Made by a program: the position numbers and the translations under genes. This document shows, one piece after another, positions 27,738 to 36,459 of a DNA stretch of 64,000 nt (positions are counted from its first letter, which is position 1; each line of letters opens with the position of its first letter). The DNA comes from Paenibacillus sp. 19GGS1-52 (lineage in GTDB: Bacteria; Bacillota; Bacilli; Paenibacillales; Paenibacillaceae), in assembly GCF_022369515.1 (NCBI RefSeq), contig NZ_CP059724.1, positions 2,108,001-2,172,000 on the forward strand, in the 5' to 3' direction. Under the pieces are notes generated by a model. The model was not told the DNA's origin, searched no databases, and saw nothing but the letters and a program-made list of their open reading frames with translations.

Positions 27738-28760
27738 GTGGACGTAAATATTAAGGATATCGCGCGGATTTCCGGTGTCGGCATCTCAACGGTTTCCAGG
27801 GTAATCAACAATAAGGGACTGGTAAGCAAGGCCACACGAGAGAAAGTTCTGAATGTGGTCAAGGAATATAATTACGTTCCCAATTCCAATGCGCGGAATT
27901 TAAAAACTACCCAATCTAAAAATATTGCACTCATGGTCAAGGGGATTACCAATCCCTTCTTCGCCAACATGATCAGGGAAATTGAACGTCAGGTCAACTT
28001 ACGGGGTTACCCCTTTCTCATCCATCAAGTTGAGGACGGAACGGATGAAATTACAGCAGCTGTGCAGTTGGTTAAGGAAAAAAATCTTTGCGGAATTATC
28101 TTCATGGGCGGTACCTATAATCATTCCGAAGAGAAGTTCAGACAACTGAATATTCCTTTCGTGCTGACGACGATTACCACCACCCAAGAGGTTGACCCTG
28201 ACTTATTCTCAAGTGTCATTATCAATGAATTTAAGGAGGCCTACAAGGCCACCAATTATTTAATCTCACTTGGTCATACGAATATTGGCTTCCTGGCGAA
28301 ATCACCGTTACTGATTGAAACTACAGGTAATCGCCGATTCCTGGGTTACAAACAAGCGTTAGAGGAGCATAATCTTCCTTACGATTCTCAACTGGTGGAA
28401 GATTGTGAATACAGCCCAAGCTCGGGGTTTAATGCTACACGAAGACTGCTCAACAAGAACAAGGGAGTAACGGCTATTTTTGCAGCATCTGATACGATTG
28501 CCATGGGCTCGGCCAAGGCTGTGCTTACCGCTGGCCTGTCTATTCCCGATGATATCTCGATCATCGGCTTTGATGGCATTGAGATGGCTGAATATTATCA
28601 TCCTTCTCTCGATACGATCAGCCAACCGGGCACAGAAATGGCTTTATCCAGCGTGGGTGTCCTTTTTGACCTGATTTCCAAACGCTCAGGCAACCAGCAT
28701 ATTGTCTATGATGCAGTATTGCTCAAACGAGGTTCCTGCAAGATGATCAATACTCATTAG
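27738..28760 (+). CDS. LacI-family transcriptional regulator
   Basis: A 340-residue LacI/GalR repressor. The N-terminal helix-turn-helix is VNIKDIARISGVGISTVSRV, followed by the hinge helix (NSNARNLKT) and a periplasmic-binding-protein-like effector domain (IALMVKGITNPFFANMI, AIFAASDTIAMGSAKAVL, DISIIGFDGIEMAEYYHP). The GTG start at 27738 is preceded by GGGGGAG. It likely binds the two identical ATGGAAACGTTTCTATT sites between the GH3 and lplB-like genes and represses both units, with an oligosaccharide or its product as inducer. Confidence 0.93.
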   Translation: MDVNIKDIARISGVGISTVSRVINNKGLVSKATREKVLNVVKEYNYVPNSNARNLKTTQSKNIALMVKGITNPFFANMIREIERQVNLRGYPFLIHQVEDGTDEITAAVQLVKEKNLCGIIFMGGTYNHSEEKFRQLNIPFVLTTITTTQEVDPDLFSSVIINEFKEAYKATNYLISLGHTNIGFLAKSPLLIETTGNRRFLGYKQALEEHNLPYDSQLVEDCEYSPSSGFNATRRLLNKNKGVTAIFAASDTIAMGSAKAVLTAGLSIPDDISIIGFDGIEMAEYYHPSLDTISQPGTEMALSSVGVLFDLISKRSGNQHIVYDAVLLKRGSCKMINTH

Positions 28761-28809
28761 AAAATTCTGCTCGACCTTCATATAAACCAATATCGGGGTG
28801 GTGAATGAG

Positions 28810-29697
28810 ATGCAAGATACATTGAGAATAGGTACTTTAGTACGAGGCGGAGAAGCGCTCAGAGTCATTCCGCAAATTGTTCAGCATGGTTTCGAATCGT
28901 TCAACTTAAACTTTTGGCAGAACACTGGTGACACAAATCTTGTAGAGACGGCTGCGCAATTACGAGAAATGGCCGCTGAGCATGATTTTGTAATCTCTTC
29001 GGTTGGGGTGTATGGTAATCCGCTCGCAGGTACAGGTGACCATGCCGATACTTTGGCCAGTTGGGAGCGTCTGATTGATCATGCACATTTATTCGGCACG
29101 GATCTGGTATGCGGATTTACCGGACGGCTGCCTGGGATGTCGATTGACGAGTCGCTACCTAAATTTGCAGAGATATTCGGTGAACTGTCAAAAAGAGCAG
29201 CTGACCGAGGAGTTAGAATTGCTTTTGAGAATTGTGCCATGGGAGGAAACTGGCAAACTGGTGAGTGGAACATCGCCCACAACCCTACAGCTTGGGAGAA
29301 AATGTTCAACGCTGTTCCGGCCGACAATCTGGGTCTGGAATGGGAACCTTGCCATCAGATGATCGCACTGATTGATCCGATTCCACAGCTGCGCAAATGG
29401 ATGGACAAGATATTCCATGTACATGGCAAGGATGCCACCATCGCTTGGGATATTGTCAAGGAATATGGCATTCATGGTCCAAAACAGTATGTTTGGGACC
29501 GGACACCAGGCTTTGGCGACACCAACTGGGTCGATATCATCACCATTTTGCGCCAGGCCGGCTATAAAGGCACCATCGACATCGAAGGTTTTCATGATCC
29601 TGTCTACCGGGACGAGCTAGAAATGACCGGTCAGGTCCATGCGCTGAATTATTTGAAGCACTGTCGCGGGGGTAGCTTTGTACCTAATCCGCTTTAA
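28810..29697 (+). CDS. Sugar phosphate isomerase/epimerase (xylose-isomerase-like TIM barrel)
   Basis: A 295-residue AP-endonuclease-2/xylose-isomerase-like TIM-barrel protein. Metal ligands are visible as Glu in IAFENCAM, Glu/His in LGLEWEPCHQM, His in FHVHGKDA and Glu in DIEGFHD. It probably interconverts a ketose or inositol-type sugar released from the imported oligosaccharide. ATG 28810 lies after GGGGTGGTG. It is the last gene of the LacI-regulated operon. The reaction cannot be named from sequence alone. Confidence 0.85.
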   Translation: MQDTLRIGTLVRGGEALRVIPQIVQHGFESFNLNFWQNTGDTNLVETAAQLREMAAEHDFVISSVGVYGNPLAGTGDHADTLASWERLIDHAHLFGTDLVCGFTGRLPGMSIDESLPKFAEIFGELSKRAADRGVRIAFENCAMGGNWQTGEWNIAHNPTAWEKMFNAVPADNLGLEWEPCHQMIALIDPIPQLRKWMDKIFHVHGKDATIAWDIVKEYGIHGPKQYVWDRTPGFGDTNWVDIITILRQAGYKGTIDIEGFHDPVYRDELEMTGQVHALNYLKHCRGGSFVPNPL

Positions 29698-29734
29698 TAC
29701 TGCACGAAGCTCAGGGTGTAACGTTCTTAATCAT

Positions 29735-29782
29735 ACTCCTTTTCAGTACTTGTCTAACCACAGGTTCTGGAGAGGAGTTTTT
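29735..29782 (+). terminator. Terminator of the LacI-regulated operon
   Basis: ACTCCTTTTCAG (29735-29746) pairs with CTGGAGAGGAGT (29767-29778) with two mismatches, followed by TTTTT. Its left arm and loop recur at 8033-8064. Confidence 0.75.
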
Positions 29783-29815
29783 GTTGTGTAGAGCATTAGA
29801 ATAAAGGTTAGATCA

Positions 29816-29869
29816 TTGACAGTTAGAAATCTATGTATTATGATATCCATATTACTTAGACTTCTAACT
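29816..29869 (+). promoter_or_regulatory. Sigma-A promoter and MarR-type operator
   Basis: TTGACA (29816-29821), a 17-bp spacer and TATGAT (29839-29844) form a near-consensus promoter. Inverted repeats AGTTAGAAATCT (29821-29832) and AGACTTCTAACT (29858-29869) match at 11 of 12 bases and flank the -10 box, suggesting autoregulation by the MarR protein. Confidence 0.8.
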
Positions 29870-29893
29870 AAAGTGCATAAGGGGGTAATTTCA

Positions 29894-30325
29894 ATGAGCA
29901 GGACCATTTTAAATACGCCTTTTTCGGATTTGTTCAGAGAGGTGGGCATGAAAATAAAAAGGACGGCTGATGAGAGGCTGAATGAGCTGGACCTAAACTC
30001 TCCGCAGGGACGTTTGATCGGTTATATCTATGAGAATCAAGAGAAAGGCGTTATTCAAAAGGACTTGGCGGAACACTCGAACAGAAGAGGGGCCAGCATT
30101 ACCAGTATGCTTCAGGGGCTGGAGAAAAAAGGCTATATTGAGCGTGTAGTATCGGAGAAGGATGAACGGCAAAAAAATATTTATGTTTTGGAAAAAGGTG
30201 CTCTTTTAGTAGAAGAGTTTAATCAGATTTTCACTGAAGTAGAAGCAAGCATTACCAGCAACCTGAGCCCAGAAGAAGTTGAAACCTTACAATCCTTATT
30301 AATAAAAGTGAGATCAAGCTTATAA
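29894..30325 (+). CDS. MarR-family transcriptional regulator
   Basis: A 143-residue MarR-type winged-helix regulator (GRLIGYIYENQEKGVIQKDL, NRRGASITSMLQGLEKKGYI, wing ERVVSEKDERQKNIYVLE). The ATG at 29894 has AAGGGGG upstream. It forms an operon with the MATE exporter 20 bp downstream. Autorepression through the inverted repeat over its own promoter is likely. Confidence 0.9.
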   Translation: MSRTILNTPFSDLFREVGMKIKRTADERLNELDLNSPQGRLIGYIYENQEKGVIQKDLAEHSNRRGASITSMLQGLEKKGYIERVVSEKDERQKNIYVLEKGALLVEEFNQIFTEVEASITSNLSPEEVETLQSLLIKVRSSL

Positions 30326-30345
30326 CTACGTTTGGAGGACTGACG

Positions 30346-31734
30346 ATGACCAAAGAATTTACGAATCAATATTATTTAGAAACGGCGCCGATCAAGAAGG
30401 CTATTGCCCATTTATCTATTCCTATGATGATAGGGATGTCTGTCGGAACCATTTACAATGTCATTAATGCTTATTTTATCGGCCTATTGCACAACACCAG
30501 TATGCTGACGGCGATTACGCTGGGATTGCCCATTTTTACAGTCTTGATGGCCGTTGGGAACGTGCTCGGGGTAGGCGGCGGAACCTTTGTTACACGTTTG
30601 GCTGGGCAAAAAGAGGCGGAGAAAGGCAAGCGGATTGCCGGATATGCCTTTTATGGAAGTTTGATTGCCGGTATTCTGCTCGCCCTCGTTGCTTTTTTGG
30701 CGATTAACCCGATCACGCGGCTGTTGGGTGCGGATGCAGCTACTTTTGATTACACGAGAACCTATGTGATCACTCTTTTTGCGGGTGGATTCACCATTGT
30801 GCTGAATTTTGCCTTGGAACAACTTGTGCGCTCGGGAGGTGCCTCCAAAGAATCGATGTATGGAATATTTATCAGTACAGCCCTCAGTTTGATCTTTGAT
30901 CCGCTCTTCATTCTAGTGCTGAATTGGCATGTGGCTGGCGCCGCACTGGGTATGATTGTAGCGAATATGGGTTCCGCCATTTATTACATCTATTTCTTGG
31001 AGAAGAAAAGTGAGCATCTCAGAGGATTTTTGCGCTATTTCAAGATCTCCTTCAAAGACAAAGTAGAAATTTATAAGATAGGTGTGTCTGAGTTATTTCA
31101 GGCTGCTTTCATCATTGTCACTACCCTGTTATTGAATAACTTCTCCATGGAATATGGGGACAGCGTGGTAGCTGGATTTGGGGTAGCATTAAGAATTGTT
31201 CAGGTACCAGAATTTCTGTCGATGGGCTTATTCCTGGGCCTGATTCCGCTCTTTGCCTTTAATTTTGCCAGTAAGAACCTAGCCAGACTTCACTCAGGCA
31301 TTACATATGCTTTTGTCTACATCGGAAGCATTTCTATTGTGTTTGTAGGTTTGGTTTATCTTTTCAGAAAAAGCATTATTCATCTCTTCTCAAATGATCC
31401 TTCGGTGTTGAGTGTAGGAACCACTATATTAGTGGCTATGCTGATCTCAGCCTTATTTAACGGATTCACCGGTTTATTCACAAGTATCTTCCAATCGACC
31501 GGACAAGGGATGGCGACGGGGGTTATGTCGATAACTCAAGGCGTATTGTATATCCCGATGCTTATCGCCTTGCATTACTTCTTCGGCTTGCATGGTGTGA
31601 TCTGGTCCATGACTGTGACTGAGGTGATTATGAGCATAATGGGACTCACGTTATTTATTATTTTTAATAAAAAACTAAAACATACGAGTAGTGAAGAGGA
31701 ACCGAAGGGATCGATTGCATCTCCGTCTGTGTAA
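30346..31734 (+). CDS. MATE-family multidrug efflux transporter
   Basis: A 462-residue multidrug and toxin extrusion protein with about 12 transmembrane segments. Typical stretches are IAHLSIPMMIGMSVGTIYNV, FFIGLLHN-like FIGLLHNTSMLTAITLG, and GNVLGVGGGTFVTRLAGQKE. It uses a Na+ or H+ gradient to export drugs. TTGGAGGACTG precedes the ATG. It would be induced when the upstream MarR protein binds a toxic ligand. Confidence 0.9.
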   Translation: MTKEFTNQYYLETAPIKKAIAHLSIPMMIGMSVGTIYNVINAYFIGLLHNTSMLTAITLGLPIFTVLMAVGNVLGVGGGTFVTRLAGQKEAEKGKRIAGYAFYGSLIAGILLALVAFLAINPITRLLGADAATFDYTRTYVITLFAGGFTIVLNFALEQLVRSGGASKESMYGIFISTALSLIFDPLFILVLNWHVAGAALGMIVANMGSAIYYIYFLEKKSEHLRGFLRYFKISFKDKVEIYKIGVSELFQAAFIIVTTLLLNNFSMEYGDSVVAGFGVALRIVQVPEFLSMGLFLGLIPLFAFNFASKNLARLHSGITYAFVYIGSISIVFVGLVYLFRKSIIHLFSNDPSVLSVGTTILVAMLISALFNGFTGLFTSIFQSTGQGMATGVMSITQGVLYIPMLIALHYFFGLHGVIWSMTVTEVIMSIMGLTLFIIFNKKLKHTSSEEEPKGSIASPSV

Positions 31735-31811
31735 TCCAAATGGAAAATCCTCTTTAGAGGACGATATTCCCAATAATTATAGTAGTTTGATAGTTGTAGC
31801 GTTTCGTAACT

Positions 31812-31835
31812 ATGACTGTAAATGGAGTCATTTTT
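31812..31835 (+). terminator. Terminator after the MATE gene
   Basis: ATGACT-8 nt-AGTCAT followed by TTTT. A second small hairpin TCCTCTTTAGAGGA lies at about 31747-31760. Confidence 0.6.
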
Positions 31836-31844
31836 AGGTCTCTT

Positions 31845-32951
31845 TTATGAAGAGTTGGTAGCAAGCCGTTTCCTGATATGATAAACAATTAACATCATGA
31901 GCGGCAGAACGAAAGCATAGGTGAAATCCCAATCCACCCAGTAGACAGGGATTTCTTTGATATAGAAAATAATGTCTTTAGCAATCAATTGGGTAAGCCC
32001 AAAAATCAGAAACCCGACAGGGAAAATCAGGGGGCGGTGGCTTTTGAGCTTTAACAGTTGGGCTGTACCCAAAGTAAATGCGTAGAAATAGAGCGCTGTT
32101 TTGAAGTAGGTGCTGATAATCCATGTGATAGCCATAAAAGCTTCAATCCGTTGCAGGAAATTGGCAATATTAATTCTTTGAGCCAGGATATAAGATGCGT
32201 AAAATTGATGTTCCGAGGAAAAAACACCTAAGACCGTAAGGGAAAGGAATAAAATGAGGTTTAGTCCAACCGCCCCGAGGAACAAGGCTATGAAAATATC
32301 CCGGCTTGTTTTGCTATGCTTCCGGGCATAGGGATATACCATGAAAAACACACAAAGTTCTCCGAAAGGATAAAAAACGCCAAACATAATGGTGTGAAGC
32401 ATGTCAGGCAAGGGTGTGTTAAGGATGGGGTACAAGCGGTCCAATTGGACTTGCGGAAACAGCAGAAGCAGCAGACTCATCAGGAATATTGCGAACAAAG
32501 GGAAAAAAAGCTGGGCTGCCCGGCCCAATGTTTCCAGGCCAAGGTGCAAGCCGTATACCAACAGGACAATAGCCATGAAACGGATGACTTCGCCTGGTGT
32601 CCTTTCGTAAATCTGTGTGCACATAAAATCTTCAATTTCTCTGACATAGGTAGAGGCCGCAAGCAGGAAGAAAAATAAATAGTACAAAGCCACAGCCCCT
32701 CCGACCCATTTCCCCAAAATTTGCAGGCTCAGTTCGATAATATTTTTGTTTGGATCAATGTTGGCCAGAGTTATCATCAGCTTAACGAGTGCCAGACCGA
32801 GTGGAATACTAATCAAAGCCGCAATCCATGCATCTTGCTTGGCTCCACTTGTCATTGTCGTAGGATACACAAGTGCCATATCCCCAATGAATGTGAACAG
32901 ACCGAGTATAACCATTTGACTTGTGCTGATCCGATCTTTCTCCAGACCCAT
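31845..32951 (-). CDS. gerKB: Spore germination receptor B subunit (GerAB/GerKB family permease)
   Basis: A 368-residue inner-membrane protein with about 10 transmembrane segments, of the spore germination APC-like permease family (ISTSQMVILGLFTFIGDMAL, EIEDFMCTQIYERTPGEVIRF). B subunits bind the germinant in the forespore inner membrane. ATG 32951 is chosen because GGAGG lies 6 bases upstream; a further upstream ATG at 32987 lacks one. Unlike the standard A-B-C order, it is transcribed away from the A and C genes, from its own sigma-G-like promoter. Confidence 0.88.
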   Translation of the reverse strand: MGLEKDRISTSQMVILGLFTFIGDMALVYPTTMTSGAKQDAWIAALISIPLGLALVKLMITLANIDPNKNIIELSLQILGKWVGGAVALYYLFFFLLAASTYVREIEDFMCTQIYERTPGEVIRFMAIVLLVYGLHLGLETLGRAAQLFFPLFAIFLMSLLLLLFPQVQLDRLYPILNTPLPDMLHTIMFGVFYPFGELCVFFMVYPYARKHSKTSRDIFIALFLGAVGLNLILFLSLTVLGVFSSEHQFYASYILAQRINIANFLQRIEAFMAITWIISTYFKTALYFYAFTLGTAQLLKLKSHRPLIFPVGFLIFGLTQLIAKDIIFYIKEIPVYWVDWDFTYAFVLPLMMLIVYHIRKRLATNSS

Positions 32952-33007
32952 ATCGTACCTCCTCATCTGCTGTGTAATTATTTTCATAATATTTCACTTT
33001 AGTTCCT

Positions 33008-33036
33008 TAGTATGGTTGTTGTTGCCAGAATTATGC
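33008..33036 (-). promoter_or_regulatory. Sigma-G-like promoter for gerB
   Basis: On the minus strand GCATA (33032-33036), a 17-bp spacer and CATACTA (33008-33014), which matches the forespore sigma-G -10 consensus exactly. It lies 57 bp upstream of the chosen gerB start. Confidence 0.65.
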
Positions 33037-33062
33037 TATCCGGGATTATAATCTAGGTTCAG

Positions 33063-33091
33063 GAATAATTATCAATATTTGCACCAAACTA
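33063..33091 (+). promoter_or_regulatory. Sigma-G-like promoter for gerA-gerC
   Basis: GAATA (33063-33067), a 17-bp spacer and CAAACTA (33085-33091), one mismatch from the sigma-G -10 consensus. It lies 36 bp before the gerA start. Confidence 0.55.
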
Positions 33092-33126
33092 TAGGCAGCT
33101 TGCTTACGGGAAGTGGAGGCTGCAAC

Positions 33127-34656
33127 ATGAATGATACGGAGATTGGTAAATTATCTTGCCGGTTGGAAAGCAACATTGAGCAGCTGCATAAATTGTTGGG
33201 TGAAAGCTCAGATTTGGTGATAAAAGAGTTGCAGTTGGAGCAGGATACTCATGTCTCTTTGATTTACATAGACGGTCTTGTGGATACACAGTTGTTTCAT
33301 AACTCGATTTTGTATTCGCTGCAGGACAGCAGTTCCTCCGAACTGCTGCGGGAGCTCGATCCCGAGCAGAAGATTGAGATGATGAAGAAAAGGATATTGA
33401 TGGCCGGCGATCTCTCCGTAATTCATGATTACAGCCAATTTGTCCACGATATGTTGTCCGGCAATGTCATGCTGCTCTTGGACGGGACATCCACCGCACT
33501 GCGGATCGGGTTGCCCGGCTGGGAGGACCGCAATGTAAGTGAGCCAAGTTCGCAAACGGTTGTGCGGGGGCCGATGGAAGGGTTCACCGAAAACTTGCGG
33601 ACGAATACAGCGCTGGTCCGGCGGAAAATCAAAGACAGCCATTTATGGCTGGAAACCTATCAGATCGGCAAGGTGACTCAGACCAGCGTATCCATCATGT
33701 ATCTCAGTAACTTAGCGAACAAAGATTTGGTGCTGGAGGTTAAGCGTCGACTGACAAAGATTGATACGGATAGTATTTTGGAGAGCGGATATATCGAGGA
33801 GTTTATTCAGGATAAGGCGGCTACGCCTTTCCCTACCCTATACAATAGTGATCGTCCCGATACGATCGCAGCGGGAATTTTGGAAGGCAAAGTGGCCATT
33901 CTTACCGATGGAACTCCTTTTGTACTGCTGGCCCCCACATTTTTTGTGGCCTTTTTTCAGTCGGCCGAAGATTATTACCAAAGATCCGATATTTCTACTT
34001 TGCTGAGGTTTGTTCGATTTATTTCATTTTTCATTACTTTGCTTGCGCCTTCTCTATATGTTGCGATTACTACCTATCATCAGGAGATGATCCCTACCAC
34101 TCTTGTGATTAGTTTGGCAGCCCAACGGGAAGGTGTCCCTTTTCCAGCTTTTGTGGAGGCGCTGTTCATGGAGCTGACTTATGAGATTTTGCGGGAAGCA
34201 GGAGTGAGAATACCTAAAAATATCGGTCAGGCGATTTCCATAGTCGGTACACTGGTTATTGGGCAAGCGGCAGTTGCAGCGGGCTTTATTTCATCCGCCA
34301 TGGTAATCATTGTATCCATTACGGCGATTTCAAGTTTTGTAATTCCGGAGACGGGGATGGCGGTAGCTGCGCGTATGATCCGTTTTGTACTTATTGTCCT
34401 AGCCGGATTTATCGGATTGTACGGAATCTTATGCGGTATTATTGTAGTCGTGCTGCATTTGGCGAGCTTGCGTTCGTTCGGAATGCCCTACATGAGTCCG
34501 TTCGGACCCTATAATTCAAATGATTTGAAGGACTCGATATTTCGATTTCCATGGCCTCTGTTGAAAACAAGGCCTGAAGAGAATAAAACACAAGACCTAA
34601 CCCGTCAAGGTACATCCAATCATGAGGTAGCTGCAAATGAAAAGAAAAACAAGTGA
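33127..34656 (+). CDS. gerKA: Spore germination receptor A subunit (GerAA/GerKA family)
   Basis: A 509-residue GerA-family protein: a soluble N-terminal half (SLIYIDGLVDTQLFHNSIL, DISTLLRFVRF) and a C-terminal membrane half with about five helices (GQAISIVGTLVIGQAAVAAG). The motif PFPAFVEALFMELTYEILREAG is diagnostic. With the B and C subunits it forms a germinant receptor in the spore inner membrane. ATG 33127 has GTGGAGGCTG upstream. Its end overlaps the gerC start by 20 bp. Confidence 0.92.
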   Translation: MNDTEIGKLSCRLESNIEQLHKLLGESSDLVIKELQLEQDTHVSLIYIDGLVDTQLFHNSILYSLQDSSSSELLRELDPEQKIEMMKKRILMAGDLSVIHDYSQFVHDMLSGNVMLLLDGTSTALRIGLPGWEDRNVSEPSSQTVVRGPMEGFTENLRTNTALVRRKIKDSHLWLETYQIGKVTQTSVSIMYLSNLANKDLVLEVKRRLTKIDTDSILESGYIEEFIQDKAATPFPTLYNSDRPDTIAAGILEGKVAILTDGTPFVLLAPTFFVAFFQSAEDYYQRSDISTLLRFVRFISFFITLLAPSLYVAITTYHQEMIPTTLVISLAAQREGVPFPAFVEALFMELTYEILREAGVRIPKNIGQAISIVGTLVIGQAAVAAGFISSAMVIIVSITAISSFVIPETGMAVAARMIRFVLIVLAGFIGLYGILCGIIVVVLHLASLRSFGMPYMSPFGPYNSNDLKDSIFRFPWPLLKTRPEENKTQDLTRQGTSNHEVAANEKKNK

Positions 34657-35860
34657 AGTCATAGCCCGCTTGCTGCTTGCCCTGCTGATTCCAGTGGTGC
34701 TCAGCGGATGTTGGGAAAGGCACGAACTAAATGAAATCGCCATTGTACTGGGAATCGGTCTCGATAAGGCCGAGTCTGGCTATACCATTACGTATCAGGT
34801 GGTTATTCCGTCCGCAATTAGTTCGCAGGCGGTTGGAGGCGGTGGAGGTGGTGGAGTCCCGGTAGTTCTTTATAAATTCACGGTGCCTACGATGTATGAA
34901 GCTCAGCGTCAGTTTAACTTGGAAAGTGCGAGAAGGGGTTATCTTGGTCATATAAGGGTGCTGGTTATTGGAGAAGAGCTTGCCCGGGCGGGCGTGAGCG
35001 AGACACTGGATATCTTCAAAAGAAGCCGGGAACCACGCATGGATTTCTACGTTATGGTTGCTGAAGGCACCACCGCCGAAAATGTCCTGAATGTCCTCAC
35101 CCCGTTGGATAAATTGCCGGCCAACAAATTATTTAGTTCCCTGGACAAATCCTATAGAATTTCGGCCAAAACGGTCGCGGTCACGCTGGATAAGTTCATT
35201 GAGGACTTGTTAGACGAAGGGAAAAATCCTGTGCTGACGGGAGTAGAAGTTGTAGGTGATTCCAGTGAAGGAGGGGATAAAACCAATATAGAACGGATCA
35301 CGCCTAAAGCAAGATTGTCTTATCATAGTGTAGCTGTGTTCAAAGAAGACAAGCTGATCGGTTGGCTGGATGATGAGGAGACGATCGGTTACAACTATAT
35401 CATCGACAAGGTAATTACAAATACGGGCTCTGTAACAGGGGAAGACGGGAAGCCTATAATCATCGAGGCGCTGAAGACTTCAACCCACCGTAAAGTTAAA
35501 TTCATCGATGGAGAGCCACATATTTACCTTAACGTTAAAGCGATTTGCAATGTTGAAGAAGTGCAGAGCAAAGAAAATCTGGAGGCGGAAAGTACCATTA
35601 GAAAATTGGAAAGTGCCACGGAGAAGCGGATCCTAGGGCGGATGCAAAATGCCGTCGAACAAATTATTAAACGCTACAATGTTGATATTCTGGGATTCGG
35701 ACAATTGATCTACCATACCAGCCCCAAGGCTTGGTCAAGGCTGCAACATGAAAAAGGTGACGATTACTTAAAGTCGTTGCCCATACATTACAAAGCTAAC
35801 GTAATAATTAACCGGGTCGGCACAACGGATAAATCTTTTTTTGATGAAATCAAGGAGTGA
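34637..35860 (+). CDS. gerKC: Spore germination receptor C subunit lipoprotein (GerAC/GerKC family)
   Basis: A 407-residue lipoprotein with lipobox VLSGC (Cys about 25) followed by the hallmark CWERHELNEIAIVLGIGLD. It has the three-domain GerAC architecture and the C-terminal segment ILGFGQLIYHTSPKAWSRL. An unusual run of seven glycines (residues about 67-74) lies in domain 1, where other members have a loop. It anchors the receptor outside the inner membrane. It overlaps gerA and is followed 6 bp later by a small membrane protein gene. Confidence 0.92.
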   Translation: MKRKTSEVIARLLLALLIPVVLSGCWERHELNEIAIVLGIGLDKAESGYTITYQVVIPSAISSQAVGGGGGGGVPVVLYKFTVPTMYEAQRQFNLESARRGYLGHIRVLVIGEELARAGVSETLDIFKRSREPRMDFYVMVAEGTTAENVLNVLTPLDKLPANKLFSSLDKSYRISAKTVAVTLDKFIEDLLDEGKNPVLTGVEVVGDSSEGGDKTNIERITPKARLSYHSVAVFKEDKLIGWLDDEETIGYNYIIDKVITNTGSVTGEDGKPIIIEALKTSTHRKVKFIDGEPHIYLNVKAICNVEEVQSKENLEAESTIRKLESATEKRILGRMQNAVEQIIKRYNVDILGFGQLIYHTSPKAWSRLQHEKGDDYLKSLPIHYKANVIINRVGTTDKSFFDEIKE

Positions 35861-35866
35861 AGCGAA

Positions 35867-36097
35867 ATGGTGTTATTGTTATTTTTAGCGATTGCTGCGG
35901 GTTGTGTAGCTCTTGATTTGCCATCATTAATGCGTAAGCGCCGACTTCGTGACCTAAGCGTGTACTCCATATTTTGGATCACGGGGATTGGGGCGACCGC
36001 ATGCGCCTTATACAAGGTCAACGTCCCTAGTCCGTTGCTTCTTGTTATTTCAATCTATAAGCCGTTTAATAATTTGGTTATGTCATGGTTTTATTAA
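35867..36097 (+). CDS. Small membrane protein at the end of the ger operon
   Basis: A 76-residue protein with two predicted transmembrane segments (VLLLFLAIAAGCVALDLP and VYSIFWITGIGATACALYKV). GGAGTG lies upstream of the ATG, 6 bp after gerC. Small accessory D-like membrane proteins are known at the ends of some germination operons; this one may modulate the receptor. No named family was recognised. Confidence 0.7.
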   Translation: MVLLLFLAIAAGCVALDLPSLMRKRRLRDLSVYSIFWITGIGATACALYKVNVPSPLLLVISIYKPFNNLVMSWFY

Positions 36098-36108
36098 GCA
36101 AGACAGGA

Positions 36109-36392
36109 TTTGCGCTGTATCATTACAACAGGATTTCAGAGTTATACGAAGCAAGCTTGATCATGATCAGCCCACTCATTCAGACAAGGATTTATGGTTA
36201 AGTCCAGCCACACCTGCACTTCATGGGCACAACCTGCAAGAGCTAGACACGCTGATGGATTTCGGCATGACCCGGGGGGCAGGAATCGGATTTAATTCAG
36301 GATGTGATGAACAACCTTTGCCTTCCAGCTATCGTGAAACTGGAGATGAGGATAAAGAGCATGGAACGAATCTCGTGGAGACGCTTAAATAA
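36109..36392 (+). other. Possible small coding remnant
   Basis: An open frame covers this stretch and reads protein-like near its end (DKDLWLSPATPALHGHNLQE, DEQPLPSSYRETGDEDKEHG), stopping just before the terminator. No good start codon with a ribosome binding site was found. It may be a truncated gene or chance. Nothing else is evident in 36098-36410. Confidence 0.3.
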
Positions 36393-36410
36393 TATCTGTA
36401 TTACGAATAA

Positions 36411-36448
36411 AAAAATGCCTTCTTCATAACATCGAAGAAGGCATTTTT
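36411..36448. terminator. Bidirectional terminator
   Basis: AAAAATGCCTTCTTC (36411-36425) pairs perfectly with GAAGAAGGCATTTTT (36434-36448). It lies between the ger operon and the convergent dipeptidase gene. Confidence 0.92.
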
Positions 36449-36459
36449 AATGTGTGAAT

